A DNA stretch of 64,000 nucleotides from CABZJG01 sp902512685 (GTDB lineage Bacteria > Pseudomonadota > Alphaproteobacteria > Rhodobacterales > Rhodobacteraceae). Below the pieces are notes generated by a model, which worked only from the letters and a program-made list of their open reading frames with translations, was not told where the DNA came from and ran no database searches. The stretch covers positions 124,001 to 188,000 of the forward strand of contig CP179201.1 in the NCBI GenBank assembly GCA_051201605.1, in the 5' to 3' direction. The translations under genes and the position numbers were made by a program. Of this stretch, positions 52,553 to 59,928 are shown piece by piece (position 1 is the first letter of the stretch; each line of letters begins with the position of its first letter).

Positions 52553-53626
52553 ATGGAAGAGACGAGCCACGGCACAGGCGGACTAACATTCGATAAATCC
52601 AAGCGATCTTGGCCCAATGAGATGAATATCCTGCTCGCGTTGATCATCATCATCGTGATATTCGAGATTTTAGGGCAGGCTCTGCCTTACATGAAGGACC
52701 AAAGCTTCCTGTTTGACTCAAGGGACCGCTTTGATTCAATCTTCAACGAAGCAAGGTTGAAAATTATTATTCTGCAGGTTGCGATTATCGGGATTATCGC
52801 ACTTGGCGTAACGCAAGTTATCATCACTGCTGGTATCGACCTAAGTTCTGGTCCCCTCGTTGCGGCGACGGCTATGATCGCGATGAGCCTTGCACAGACC
52901 GAATTGGTCAACGGTTACCCGAACCCCAAAGCGGTCTTTGGCGTCTGGGCCATGGATTTGCCGGTGATTATACCCGTGGTAGCGGGACTTATATTCGGGG
53001 CTATGATCGGGGCCATCAACGGAACATTTATTGCGTATTTTCGCATACCACCCTTCATCGCGACGCTTGGCATGTTTATGATTTGTCGCGGTATCGCACT
53101 TTGGTGGTCTGGTGGTAATCCAGTTTCTTTTCCAACGGAAAGTTTCAAATCCATCGGTGCGGGTATGATGCCCGTATTCTGGTTCTTATCCCTTGCGGTG
53201 ATTTTCCACTTTATTCTGAAATACACGGTTTATGGAAAGCACACTTATGCGATTGGCTCAAATGAAGAAGCCGCGAGGATGTCCGGTATTAATGTCAAAC
53301 GACATAAAGTATTGGTTTACATGATCGCTTCCATGCTGGCGGCTTTTGCTGGCGTTATACTGAGCGCTAAAGCCTCAACCGCACAAGCGGGCATGGGCGA
53401 ATTTTACGAGCTCTTTGCCATCGCCATGGCGGTCATCGGGGGCATCAGTTTAACGGGGGGCCGCGGATCAATCATTGGTACTGTCCTTGGTGCAATGGTC
53501 TTCGGTGTTATTCGATCGGGTTTCACTTTTGTGAAATTAGACGGGTCATATCAGTTGATGGCCATGGGCGGCATCATCATCGCCGCGGTGGTTTTGGACC
53601 AATACCGACAACGCAATAAAGCCTAA
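52553..53626 (+). CDS. sugar/inositol ABC transporter permease
   Basis: A 357-residue membrane protein of the RbsC/FrcC type. A short cytoplasmic N-terminus precedes the first segment (ILLALIIIIVIFEILGQAL). Family blocks are GVTQVIITAGIDLSSGPLVA, PPFIATLGMFMICRGIALWW, YAIGSNEEAARMSGINVKRH (coupling loop) and IGGISLTGGRGSIIGTVLGA. It lies between the binding protein and ATPase genes and ends 17 nt before the ATPase start. Confidence 0.9.
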   Translation: MEETSHGTGGLTFDKSKRSWPNEMNILLALIIIIVIFEILGQALPYMKDQSFLFDSRDRFDSIFNEARLKIIILQVAIIGIIALGVTQVIITAGIDLSSGPLVAATAMIAMSLAQTELVNGYPNPKAVFGVWAMDLPVIIPVVAGLIFGAMIGAINGTFIAYFRIPPFIATLGMFMICRGIALWWSGGNPVSFPTESFKSIGAGMMPVFWFLSLAVIFHFILKYTVYGKHTYAIGSNEEAARMSGINVKRHKVLVYMIASMLAAFAGVILSAKASTAQAGMGEFYELFAIAMAVIGGISLTGGRGSIIGTVLGAMVFGVIRSGFTFVKLDGSYQLMAMGGIIIAAVVLDQYRQRNKA

Positions 53627-53643
53627 GGTTGGGAGAAATAGAC

Positions 53644-54423
53644 ATGAGCGAAGATATCGTTCTTAAAGCAGAGGACCTAACCAAGCATTACGGGGGCGTT
53701 CATGCGCTGGAAGGTGCCGACTTCGAAATGAAGAAGGGTGAGCATGTTGCTATCATGGGTGACAATGGTGCCGGTAAATCTACATTCGTGCGTCAGATCA
53801 CTGGGGTAGAGCAGCGCACGCGCGGCAAAGTCTGGCTTTACGGCGAAGAAGTGAACTTTGCTGGCCCACTGGACGCACGCGAAGCCGGGATTGAAACTGT
53901 GTTTCAGACACTGGCCCTTGCGGATGACCTTGATGTGCCGGATAATCTCTTTCTGGGGCGTGAAAAAACCTTTGCAAATTGGCTCGGACCCTTCCGCATT
54001 TTGGATTATAAAGGCATGCGCAAAGCGACGCTGGCTGGTCTTGAAAAAACAGCTGTGAAGATCCCCAATATCCGCAATACCATCCAAAATATGTCAGGAG
54101 GTCAACGGCAGTGCGTTGCTATTGCCCGAACGGCAACATTTCAGTCGCGACTGACCATTATGGACGAACCAACTGCAGCGCTGGGCGTGCAGGAAACCGA
54201 ACAGGTCGAACATATCATTAAGACATTGAAAGAGAACGGCGAGCCATTAATTCTTGTCAGCCACAATATGCGACAGGTCTTTGATCTTGTAGATCGTATC
54301 GTTGTTTTTCGGCGTGGACGAATTTGTGCTAACCTGGCCAAAGCAGATACAGATCCGCAAGATGTTGTTGCTCATATTACAGGTGCAAAAACTGGCGAAG
54401 AATATAGAGAGTCGGCGCTCTAA
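53644..54423 (+). CDS. sugar/inositol ABC transporter ATP-binding protein (single domain)
   Basis: A 259-residue ABC ATPase: Walker A GDNGAGKSTFVRQI, signature MSGGQRQCVAIARTATFQ, Walker B LTIMDEPTAALGV, and the switch His in ILVSHNMRQVF. Most inositol and ribose importers use a fused two-domain ATPase of about 500 residues; this is the single-domain kind, as in fructose (FrcA-type) importers, and should work as a homodimer. ATG 53644 follows GGGAG by 8 nt. The gene ends the importer operon and converges on the TRAP permease gene. Confidence 0.9.
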   Translation: MSEDIVLKAEDLTKHYGGVHALEGADFEMKKGEHVAIMGDNGAGKSTFVRQITGVEQRTRGKVWLYGEEVNFAGPLDAREAGIETVFQTLALADDLDVPDNLFLGREKTFANWLGPFRILDYKGMRKATLAGLEKTAVKIPNIRNTIQNMSGGQRQCVAIARTATFQSRLTIMDEPTAALGVQETEQVEHIIKTLKENGEPLILVSHNMRQVFDLVDRIVVFRRGRICANLAKADTDPQDVVAHITGAKTGEEYRESAL

Positions 54424-54487
54424 CGCACGAGTATAAGCACCGCTAGACATGAGAATATATCAGTCGACTTAATTCATCACAGGTGGG

Positions 54488-54503
54488 TTAGAAGTAATTC
54501 TAA
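54488..54503. terminator. weak hairpin between convergent importer and TRAP genes
   Basis: TTAGAA, loop GTAA, TTCTAA (54488-54503). The stem is only 6 bp and AT-rich, with a TAAAATTCT tail. It is the only candidate terminator in the 93-nt convergent gap. Confidence 0.3.
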
Positions 54504-54516
54504 TCTAAAATTCTAT

Positions 54517-55863
54517 CTATTGTGGTAGCAAGAACAACGTAATCGCTGGAAATGTGATTAAAATAGCCACTCGGATCAAATCGGTGGCCACAAAAAAACC
54601 AACCGCTTTATAGGTTTCCACCGCCGGGGTTTGCCGGTCCATTGCATTGATTACAAAAAGGTTTAGCCCGACTGGTGGCGTAATCAGCCCGACCTCAACC
54701 ACAATCAAAACCAAGATCCCAAACCAGATTGCCAGATGTTCCGGCGGCAGGGCGAAATCTAATGACATCACCACTGGAAAGAAGATCGGAACAGTGAGCA
54801 GAATCATTGAAAGACTGTCCATCAAACAGCCCAAAAGCAAATAGAAAAGCAAAATTAACAGCAAAATCCCCATCGGGCTAAGACCTTGATTCACAACCCA
54901 ACCGGCGATTTCCTGCGGCACTTGGGTCAGGCTAAGAAAACCGTTGTAGAATCCCGCCCCAAGGATGATAAAAAAGATCATGGCCGATGACCGCCCCGTC
55001 ACCAGAAAGCTGTCAATCAGGCTAGACCATGTCAAACCGCCGCTGCGCCAAGCAATCAAGCCCACTCCAAAGGCCCCCACAGCCGCCCCTTCTGTCGGGG
55101 TGAAAAGAGCCTGCGTTCCGCTCTTGGCCCAATTCCAATCGCCGGCAATCCCGAAAATAACCAGCAAAAATATCACCACAACGGACCAGACCTTTGCCAA
55201 AGCGCGAAAACGGTCCTTGTAAGGCACCGGCGCCCGGGTTCCGGCGCGATCAGGATAAAGGCGGACATAGATCGACACTGCCACCATATAACCAAGCGCA
55301 GCCATAATACCGGGCACAAAAGCAGCCAAAAACAGTTTTGAGATATTTTGTTCGGCCAAGATGGCATAGATCACCAAAACCACGGAAGGCGGAATTAAAA
55401 TCCCCAATGTTCCCCCTGCGGCAAGCGTTGCCGTCGAAAACCCGCCCGCATAGCCATAGGCTTTCAGCTCGGGCAAGGCGACACGCCCCATCGTGGCGGC
55501 GGTTGCCAAGGATGATCCTGCTATCGCGCCAAAGCCGGCACAGGCCCCTATCGCCGCCATAGCCACACCGCCCTTGCGATGACCTAGCCAGCTTTCCGCA
55601 GCTTTGAAAAGCGCCTGAGACATCCCGCCAAGAGTGGCGAACTGCCCCATCAAAAGGAACATTGGAATAATGGACAGGGAATAGTTGGAAAACGTGCTAT
55701 AGGTTTCGGTTTTCATTTTGGCCAACGCCATATTGGGGCTGCCGGTTACAAGGTACAAGCCCCCAAAACCCACCAAAAACATTGCAAGCCCAATCGGCAC
55801 GCGCAAAAAAATTAACACCAAAAGCGTTGGAAACGAGGCCAGACCAATTTCCAGGGTGCTCAT
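54517..55863 (-). CDS. dctM: TRAP transporter large permease subunit
   Basis: A 448-residue DctM-type membrane protein that carries the transport path of a TRAP system, driven by a sodium or proton gradient. It begins IGLASFPTLLVLIFLRVPIG and has about twelve hydrophobic segments, with GFGAIAGSSLATAATMGRVA and AGGTLGILIPPSVVLVIYAI as DctM hallmarks, and EVGLITPPVGLNLFVINAM near the end. It overlaps the small permease gene by 4 nt. No periplasmic binding protein gene (dctP) lies in the cluster. Confidence 0.92.
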   Translation of the reverse strand: MSTLEIGLASFPTLLVLIFLRVPIGLAMFLVGFGGLYLVTGSPNMALAKMKTETYSTFSNYSLSIIPMFLLMGQFATLGGMSQALFKAAESWLGHRKGGVAMAAIGACAGFGAIAGSSLATAATMGRVALPELKAYGYAGGFSTATLAAGGTLGILIPPSVVLVIYAILAEQNISKLFLAAFVPGIMAALGYMVAVSIYVRLYPDRAGTRAPVPYKDRFRALAKVWSVVVIFLLVIFGIAGDWNWAKSGTQALFTPTEGAAVGAFGVGLIAWRSGGLTWSSLIDSFLVTGRSSAMIFFIILGAGFYNGFLSLTQVPQEIAGWVVNQGLSPMGILLLILLFYLLLGCLMDSLSMILLTVPIFFPVVMSLDFALPPEHLAIWFGILVLIVVEVGLITPPVGLNLFVINAMDRQTPAVETYKAVGFFVATDLIRVAILITFPAITLFLLPQ

Positions 55864-56444
55864 CGCTCAGTGCTTTCGTTTTCAGCGAGCAAATGGCGAC
55901 CGCTTAGCGCCTCTAGTATTCGGATTATGGCAATATAAAGCGAAATAAAGGCGGCGATAGCCGCGCCAGAAAAACTTGCCGCATAAGCCCACCAAATGGG
56001 AAACTGGAGTAAAAAGGTTGTCTCGCCGTAGCGCTGTTTCGCCTCCATACCCTCAAATAGGCGCCAAGCAATCAGTCCCAAAACAAGCGCAAAAAGGCAC
56101 TCGGAAATCATTTGCAAAACCTGATTGCTGCGCGGGGACAGTTTTGATGTAAAAACGTCAACCGTTGCATGGCCGCCGCTCAATTGGCACAGGGGCAAAA
56201 AGGCAAATATTGAAAAAGCAATACCGGCTTCTACCAATTCAAAATCACCATTGATTGCGCCGATACCGGCCCCAAGCGCCCAATTGGAAAATACGGTAAA
56301 ATTGGTTTGCATAAATGCGCCATGAAGCAAAGTGCCAACTGATCTGCCAAGCACAGAGGTGCAGACCAATAAAATCAAAATGGTGAGGACAAGCCCCCCC
56401 AAAACTGCCATAATTTGCGCCAGTTTTTTGATTAAAGCATACAT
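55860..56444 (-). CDS. dctQ: TRAP transporter small permease subunit
   Basis: A 194-residue DctQ-type protein with four hydrophobic segments (AVLGGLVLTILILLVCTSVL, FSIFAFLPLCQLSGGHATVD, VLQMISECLFALVLGLIAWR, and a last one near residues 145-170). The motif QLSGGHATVDVFTSKLSPR corresponds to the conserved loop of the family. It partners DctM. The gene sits 10 nt downstream of the hydrolase gene. Confidence 0.88.
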   Translation of the reverse strand: MYALIKKLAQIMAVLGGLVLTILILLVCTSVLGRSVGTLLHGAFMQTNFTVFSNWALGAGIGAINGDFELVEAGIAFSIFAFLPLCQLSGGHATVDVFTSKLSPRSNQVLQMISECLFALVLGLIAWRLFEGMEAKQRYGETTFLLQFPIWWAYAASFSGAAIAAFISLYIAIIRILEALSGRHLLAENESTER

Positions 56445-56454
56445 TTTGTGATGC

Positions 56455-57153
56455 CTATTCTTCCTCGGAAATTGTTAAGGCAATAGGATCCAACCCCTCA
56501 ATCCCGCCAGTGATTTGATCACCAGGAACAACCGGCCCGACACCCGCAGGTGTTCCCGTTAAGATTAAATCCCCGGGGCGGAGATGATAAAAGTGGGAAA
56601 GGTGAGATACAATTTCGTTGACATTCCAAACCATGTCACTTAGGCGCGCGTCTTGTTTCAAGTTGCCGTTAAGCGCCAGATGTATCCGTTGGGCCCCAAT
56701 ATCACCCATGCTTTGCGCAGGAGTAAGGGGGGCAAAGACCGCCGAGCCTTCGACATCTTTTCCCAAATCCCACGGCCGCTGTTTAGCGCGCTCGGCAAGT
56801 TGCAAATCGCGCCGTGTCATATCTAAGGCGCAGCAATAGGAATGAATGGCCTTGCGCGCTTGGTCTTTGCTGGCGCGAAATACGGGCGCGCCGATCGCCA
56901 GACCCAATTCCATTTCATAGTGAAAGTTTTCCGTTCCCGGGGGATAGGCCAATACACTTTCATTTGGCTGTGCGGCCCAAGGGGTTTTGGTAAAATAGAA
57001 AGGGGCTTCGCGATCTACTTCCACGCCCATTTCTTTTGCATGGTCAACATAATTGCGTCCAACGCAAAATATGCGCCCAACTGGGTAATGGGCAGAGCCA
57101 TCTGACATTGGCACAGCAGGTAAAGCGGGTAGATCAAACAACAATTGGCTCAC
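56455..57153 (-). CDS. fumarylacetoacetate hydrolase family protein
   Basis: A 232-residue FAH-fold enzyme (hydrolase, decarboxylase or hydratase of 2-oxo acids). Motifs are YPVGRIFCVGRNYVDHAKEM, the metal-binding region EMELGLAIGAPVFRA, DMTRRDLQLAERAKQRPWDL and LILTGTPAGVGPVVPGDQI. The start is probably GTG 57153: AGGAG sits exactly 8 nt upstream and the family usually begins near this point. The frame is open 23 codons further to an ATG at 57222 without a ribosome site. Co-transcription with the TRAP permeases suggests the system imports an aromatic-derived or sugar-derived acid. Confidence 0.85.
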   Translation of the reverse strand: MSQLLFDLPALPAVPMSDGSAHYPVGRIFCVGRNYVDHAKEMGVEVDREAPFYFTKTPWAAQPNESVLAYPPGTENFHYEMELGLAIGAPVFRASKDQARKAIHSYCCALDMTRRDLQLAERAKQRPWDLGKDVEGSAVFAPLTPAQSMGDIGAQRIHLALNGNLKQDARLSDMVWNVNEIVSHLSHFYHLRPGDLILTGTPAGVGPVVPGDQITGGIEGLDPIALTISEEE

Positions 57154-57374
57154 GTCAAAAACTCCTATGGTTCGTGCAAGGCTTACCCAGTGAACAGTCG
57201 TAAAGTAAAGCAAAACACTCATGGCCTAAGCAAAATAGAGTGATTCAAATATAAGAAAGCTGTGCGAAATTCTATTTCGCGATATCAACAGATGCGGCTT
57301 AATTCTAAACAATGAGACCTTCGCACCGTATTAATTAACAGACGTTAGTTTTCATTTTCCTCCCCATATGACTG

Positions 57375-57397
57375 GCCGGGCGCTTTGCCCGGCTTTT
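57375..57397 (+). terminator. orphan rho-independent terminator, possible 3' end of a small RNA
   Basis: GCCGGGC (57375-57381), loop GCTTT, GCCCGGC (57387-57393), then TTTT. No plus-strand gene ends upstream: the hydrolase gene is on the other strand. The sequence TTTTCCTCCCC just before the stem resembles the anti-ribosome-site loops of short regulatory RNAs in Rhodobacterales. A small RNA ending here is possible. The rest of 57154-57507 shows no gene. Confidence 0.5.
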
Positions 57398-57507
57398 CCT
57401 ATTTAGCATCGCCATATAACAATAAAATTGATTACGGTCGGGCTATTTGCTTAAATACACGAATAAAATATAAATTTTCTGACAGTGGCTTTTTAAAGGG
57501 GCGTGAC

Positions 57508-57933
57508 ATGTTGGTGGGATATTCTAGGACGGCATTGGTTCAGCCGGAGGAAGACAGTGATCTGGAGTTAGAGTCGTTAAAAAACTATGGGTGTGTCGAA
57601 GAAAATATTTATCAAGAACAAACCGCAAGCAGTGATGAACGCTATCAATTGCATATGGCGTTAAACTGTTTGAGGAAGGACGATAAGTTTGTTGTCAACA
57701 AACTTTCAAGTTTGGGGTATCATCCTGAGGATTTTGAAAAGGCATTCCAACATATTGAAAAAAAATCATCCTATTTGGTGATATTGGACATTGCTGGACA
57801 ACAACTGGATTCCACCACCAAAAGCGGTCAGTCGATGTTGGCATCCCTTAAAGCGATGGCAGGAATAAATTTCGAGTTTTTGCGTGAAAAAAAATTAGAA
57901 GAAATTAGACTAAAGCGCGACAAACTAACGTAA
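57508..57933 (+). CDS. serine-recombinase-like protein lacking catalytic residues
   Basis: The 141-residue product resembles the catalytic domain of resolvases and invertases: MLVGYSRTALVQPEEDSDLE matches the GYxRVSTxDQ start, and the spacing of LESLKNYGC, ALNCLRKDDKFVVNKLSSLG, DSTTKSGQSML and EFLREKKLEEIR follows the family to the end of the E helix. The nucleophilic Ser is replaced by Ala9, and the conserved D-R-x-x-R of LDRLGR reads S67, S68 and Tyr71. The C-terminal HTH is absent. It therefore cannot recombine DNA by the known mechanism. The frame is intact and GGGG lies 7 nt before ATG 57508, so it may be expressed, perhaps repurposed. The open frame extends 41 codons upstream through the terminator and was rejected. 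Confidence 0.7.
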   Translation: MLVGYSRTALVQPEEDSDLELESLKNYGCVEENIYQEQTASSDERYQLHMALNCLRKDDKFVVNKLSSLGYHPEDFEKAFQHIEKKSSYLVILDIAGQQLDSTTKSGQSMLASLKAMAGINFEFLREKKLEEIRLKRDKLT

Positions 57934-57976
57934 GCGGATATCTCGTGCCACGCGCCAATTCTGACTTAAGCTTTTA

Positions 57977-58435
57977 TCAGTTGCTTGGGACGGATTCAAT
58001 CCGGTCCTGCACAGTATAGCGATACCCCAGCAGTTCGCACTTTGAGATGCTGTTTAGTTTTTGCAGCTGCACATTGACAATGGCAGTCCACATTTCGGTG
58101 CCAAATTTTTCCATCATTTTGCCGTCAATGGTTTGCATCAAGGTTTCACATTGTCCGGTACTGCCCGGTGCAAGCATGGTTGCGCCCTGCGCGCAATTGA
58201 GTTCGGTGTTTCCAAGCAGATTTTCGTTTACATTGTAAAAAAGCACAGAAACCCCAGAAACTGGGCGCCCCGTTGGATTTTTGACTTGGGCCGATAAGGT
58301 GTAATCAGCCACGGGCCCTAAGGCATCCTGGCCGAATTTCAACATAATACTGCAGGGTAGCTTTTCATCCGACAGAACGCTTTGCGACCCGCAAACCAAT
58401 GCAATTGTAATGGCTGCCAAAGATACTCTAACCAC
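57977..58435 (-). CDS. hypothetical secreted protein
   Basis: Not recognised. The 152-residue product has an N-terminal signal peptide (VRVSLAAITIALVCGSQSVL, cleavage near SDE). The mature part has a beta-sandwich feel: DYTLSAQVKNPTGRPVSGVS followed by VLFYNVNENLLGN suggests an immunoglobulin-like or DUF11-like fold. Four cysteines in the mature chain could form two disulfides. The gene converges on the recombinase-like gene with a 43-nt gap. No operon partner is evident. Confidence 0.68.
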   Translation of the reverse strand: MVRVSLAAITIALVCGSQSVLSDEKLPCSIMLKFGQDALGPVADYTLSAQVKNPTGRPVSGVSVLFYNVNENLLGNTELNCAQGATMLAPGSTGQCETLMQTIDGKMMEKFGTEMWTAIVNVQLQKLNSISKCELLGYRYTVQDRIESVPSN

Positions 58436-58572
58436 TTAAACCCCCACCTCTTTTCAAAGTTTCCAAAAGGCCTTTCATATTCAGGAGCAAGTATAGTTTG
58501 TTTGACGAAAAACCACAAATTATGCGGTAAAATATATTACACTGTTTTGAAAAGTTTAATTGGGCGGAAGAA

Positions 58573-58644
58573 ATGACAACTTTTATAGATCAAACACCTG
58601 AAACCGTATCGCGTGTAAAAACCCTAAACTATTTATCAAAATAA
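58573..58644 (+). CDS. possible 23-residue peptide
   Basis: ATG at 58573 preceded by GGAAG encodes MTTFIDQTPETVSRVKTLNY followed by LSK and a stop. Nothing in it is recognised. It is the only start with a ribosome-like site in the 289-nt region 58436-58724. It could be a gene remnant or chance. Confidence 0.2.
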   Translation: MTTFIDQTPETVSRVKTLNYLSK

Positions 58645-58724
58645 TTTCCTGATTGACGTCTTACCTGTTGATTTTTTTGTAATTCTTGGCATTGATATAC
58701 ACAGTAATCTTGGAGAACGAAAAA

Positions 58725-58847
58725 ATGAAAAAATATCTTGCATTATCAATTGTTGTATTGGGACTTTCCGGATGTAGTGTCGTAGAAGATTATAACCTGA
58801 ACCCATTGGGTTGGTTTGGTGATGGCGCAGAGGCCAGCAGCGAGTAA
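58725..58847 (+). CDS. small lipoprotein, 40 residues
   Basis: A very short exported lipoprotein. MKKYLALSIVVLGLSGC is a complete lipoprotein signal with the lipobox LSGC and Cys17. The mature part is 24 residues, including YNLNPLGWFGDG. A similar NPxxWFG motif occurs in small envelope lipoproteins of roseobacters as far as I recall. GGAG lies 9 nt before the ATG and a hairpin follows 65 nt after the stop. Length, signal and ribosome site together make this a credible gene that is easily missed. Confidence 0.7.
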   Translation: MKKYLALSIVVLGLSGCSVVEDYNLNPLGWFGDGAEASSE

Positions 58848-58911
58848 ATCCGACATATCGCTAAATAGAAAACGGTTAAGGGCTGATGTGAAAACAAAAC
58901 CTTTTGCAAAG

Positions 58912-58936
58912 CCGCGGGATTAACGCCTGCGGTTTT
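58912..58936 (+). terminator. terminator after the small lipoprotein gene
   Basis: CCGCGGG (58912-58918), loop ATTAACG, CCTGCGG (58926-58932) with one G-U pair, followed by TTTTCTTCTTT. Good stem and a T-rich tail. It supports a short monocistronic transcript from the lipoprotein gene. Confidence 0.6.
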
Positions 58937-59025
58937 CTTCTTTGGTATTTTTTGAATGCCGATCAAATATTAAATCACCTTTAACCTGCTGAATTACAAA
59001 CCTAGCCTACATATTTGTATAATTA

Positions 59026-59096
59026 TTTCAGAATTTGGACCTTGCTGCCTTCATCAAATTTATTTCTTTTCATGAAAAGTAATTAAAATTCTGAAA
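59026..59096. repeat. nested inverted repeats
   Basis: TTTCAGAATTT (59026-59036) and AAATTCTGAAA (59086-59096) are perfect 11-bp inverted repeats 49 nt apart. Inside is a perfect 14-bp palindrome CTTTTCATGAAAAG (59066-59079). The surrounding 58937-59160 holds no gene. Size and symmetry could fit a decayed miniature element or a recombination site. Confidence 0.6.
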
Positions 59097-59162
59097 CACC
59101 ATGAATTTCAAAACTCTACAGTCTTCAAGCACATTCAGGTCAGCGGCACTGAGGGTGGGTCA

Positions 59163-59350
59163 ACGGCAATTTTTTCGCCAATGTTGAAATCCTCCGCTTT
59201 TGAGGCAGGATTAATTTGTTATCCAAGCTCTGGAGCGAGGGAAAAGGCGGTGATCATATATTGCCTGCGCCGCGATTTATCGTCACCGAAGATCAAATTG
59301 GCGAGATTGCGGAGAAATTGCGAAACGCGCTAACAACCGTTTTGGGGTGA
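59163..59350 (+). pseudogene. C-terminal remnant of a class III aminotransferase, frameshifted
   Basis: Plus-strand translation from about 59163 reads IFSPMLKSSAFEAGLICYPS, then after a shift of frame near 59238-59250 reads GGDHILPAPRFIVTEDQIGE and KLRNALTTVLG with a stop at 59348. Together this is the C-terminal end of a PLP-dependent class III aminotransferase (compare EAGLxxYPxGGxxDGxxGDHxLLAPPFI). The rest of the gene is missing. Its last 21 nt overlap the 3' end of convergent tsaE, so the remnant is fused to the tsaE boundary. It marks a deletion or insertion endpoint. Confidence 0.75.
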
Positions 59351-59836
59351 TCCGTCAAGAGCGGCTTGGTCAAAGCCCGCAAGCCGATCATCCCATGATG
59401 GCCCGTTCCAGTTCATTTCAAGCTGACGATGGTTGGGATCTAGCATGGTTTTGAAGGTCAGTGTCAACGCGTCCCTAGGGGTAAGAGTTCCAAGAATGGC
59501 TGGCCATTCCACCAGACAAATAGCATCTTGAAAAGCCTCGGTCAGGCCCAGCTCTATAATTTCGTCGGTGGCGCCAAGCCGGTACAGATCAGCGTGCCAT
59601 ATTTCACCAATTCGGGTGGTATAGGTTTGCACCAAGGTATATGTCGGCGAGGGCACATCCTCTGCAATATCTTGCGAGAATTGGATAATAGACCGTGCGA
59701 AAAAGCTCTTTCCTGCACCAATTTCACCAATGAGCAAGACCACATCACCCGGTGCCAGATGACGGCTCAACCGATGCGCCAAGTTGGCTGTATCCTGTTC
59801 TGACTTTAATAAAATTTTCAAGGGTTTATGGGTCAT
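59330..59836 (-). CDS. tsaE: tRNA threonylcarbamoyladenosine synthesis ATPase TsaE
   Basis: TsaE supports formation of the universal t6A modification on tRNAs reading ANN codons. The 168-residue P-loop protein has LIGEIGAGKSFFARSI (Walker A at residues 37-44), PSPTYTLVQTYTTRIGEIWH and ADLYRLGATDEIIELGLTEA, the family core, and CLVEWPAILG. The C-terminus is longer than usual by some residues and overlaps the aminotransferase remnant on the other strand, so the end may have been altered when the junction formed. It lies downstream of regB. Confidence 0.9.
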   Translation of the reverse strand: MTHKPLKILLKSEQDTANLAHRLSRHLAPGDVVLLIGEIGAGKSFFARSIIQFSQDIAEDVPSPTYTLVQTYTTRIGEIWHADLYRLGATDEIIELGLTEAFQDAICLVEWPAILGTLTPRDALTLTFKTMLDPNHRQLEMNWNGPSWDDRLAGFDQAALDGSPQNGC

Positions 59837-59916
59837 TAGTACTCAATGTCACTTGCTGCGATGCGCCAAGTCGCTTTGGAATGTCCCCATACCACATTAT
59901 GCGAAGTCTTGCCCAT
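59836..59916 (-). CDS. possible 26-residue peptide coupled to tsaE
   Basis: Between regB and tsaE a short frame starts at ATG 59916 after GAGG and ends in TAA that shares its last base with the tsaE start (TAATG). The peptide reads MGKTSHNVVWGHSKATWRIA then ASDIEY. It is not recognised. The coupling geometry could let it act as a translational leader for tsaE, or it may be chance. Confidence 0.3.
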   Translation of the reverse strand: MGKTSHNVVWGHSKATWRIAASDIEY

Positions 59917-59928
59917 GCCTCATGTCCT

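Noticed and set aside
58502..58533. Promoter TTGACG...TAAAAT before the small frames
   Set aside because: The spacer would be 20 nt, too long for a convincing promoter.
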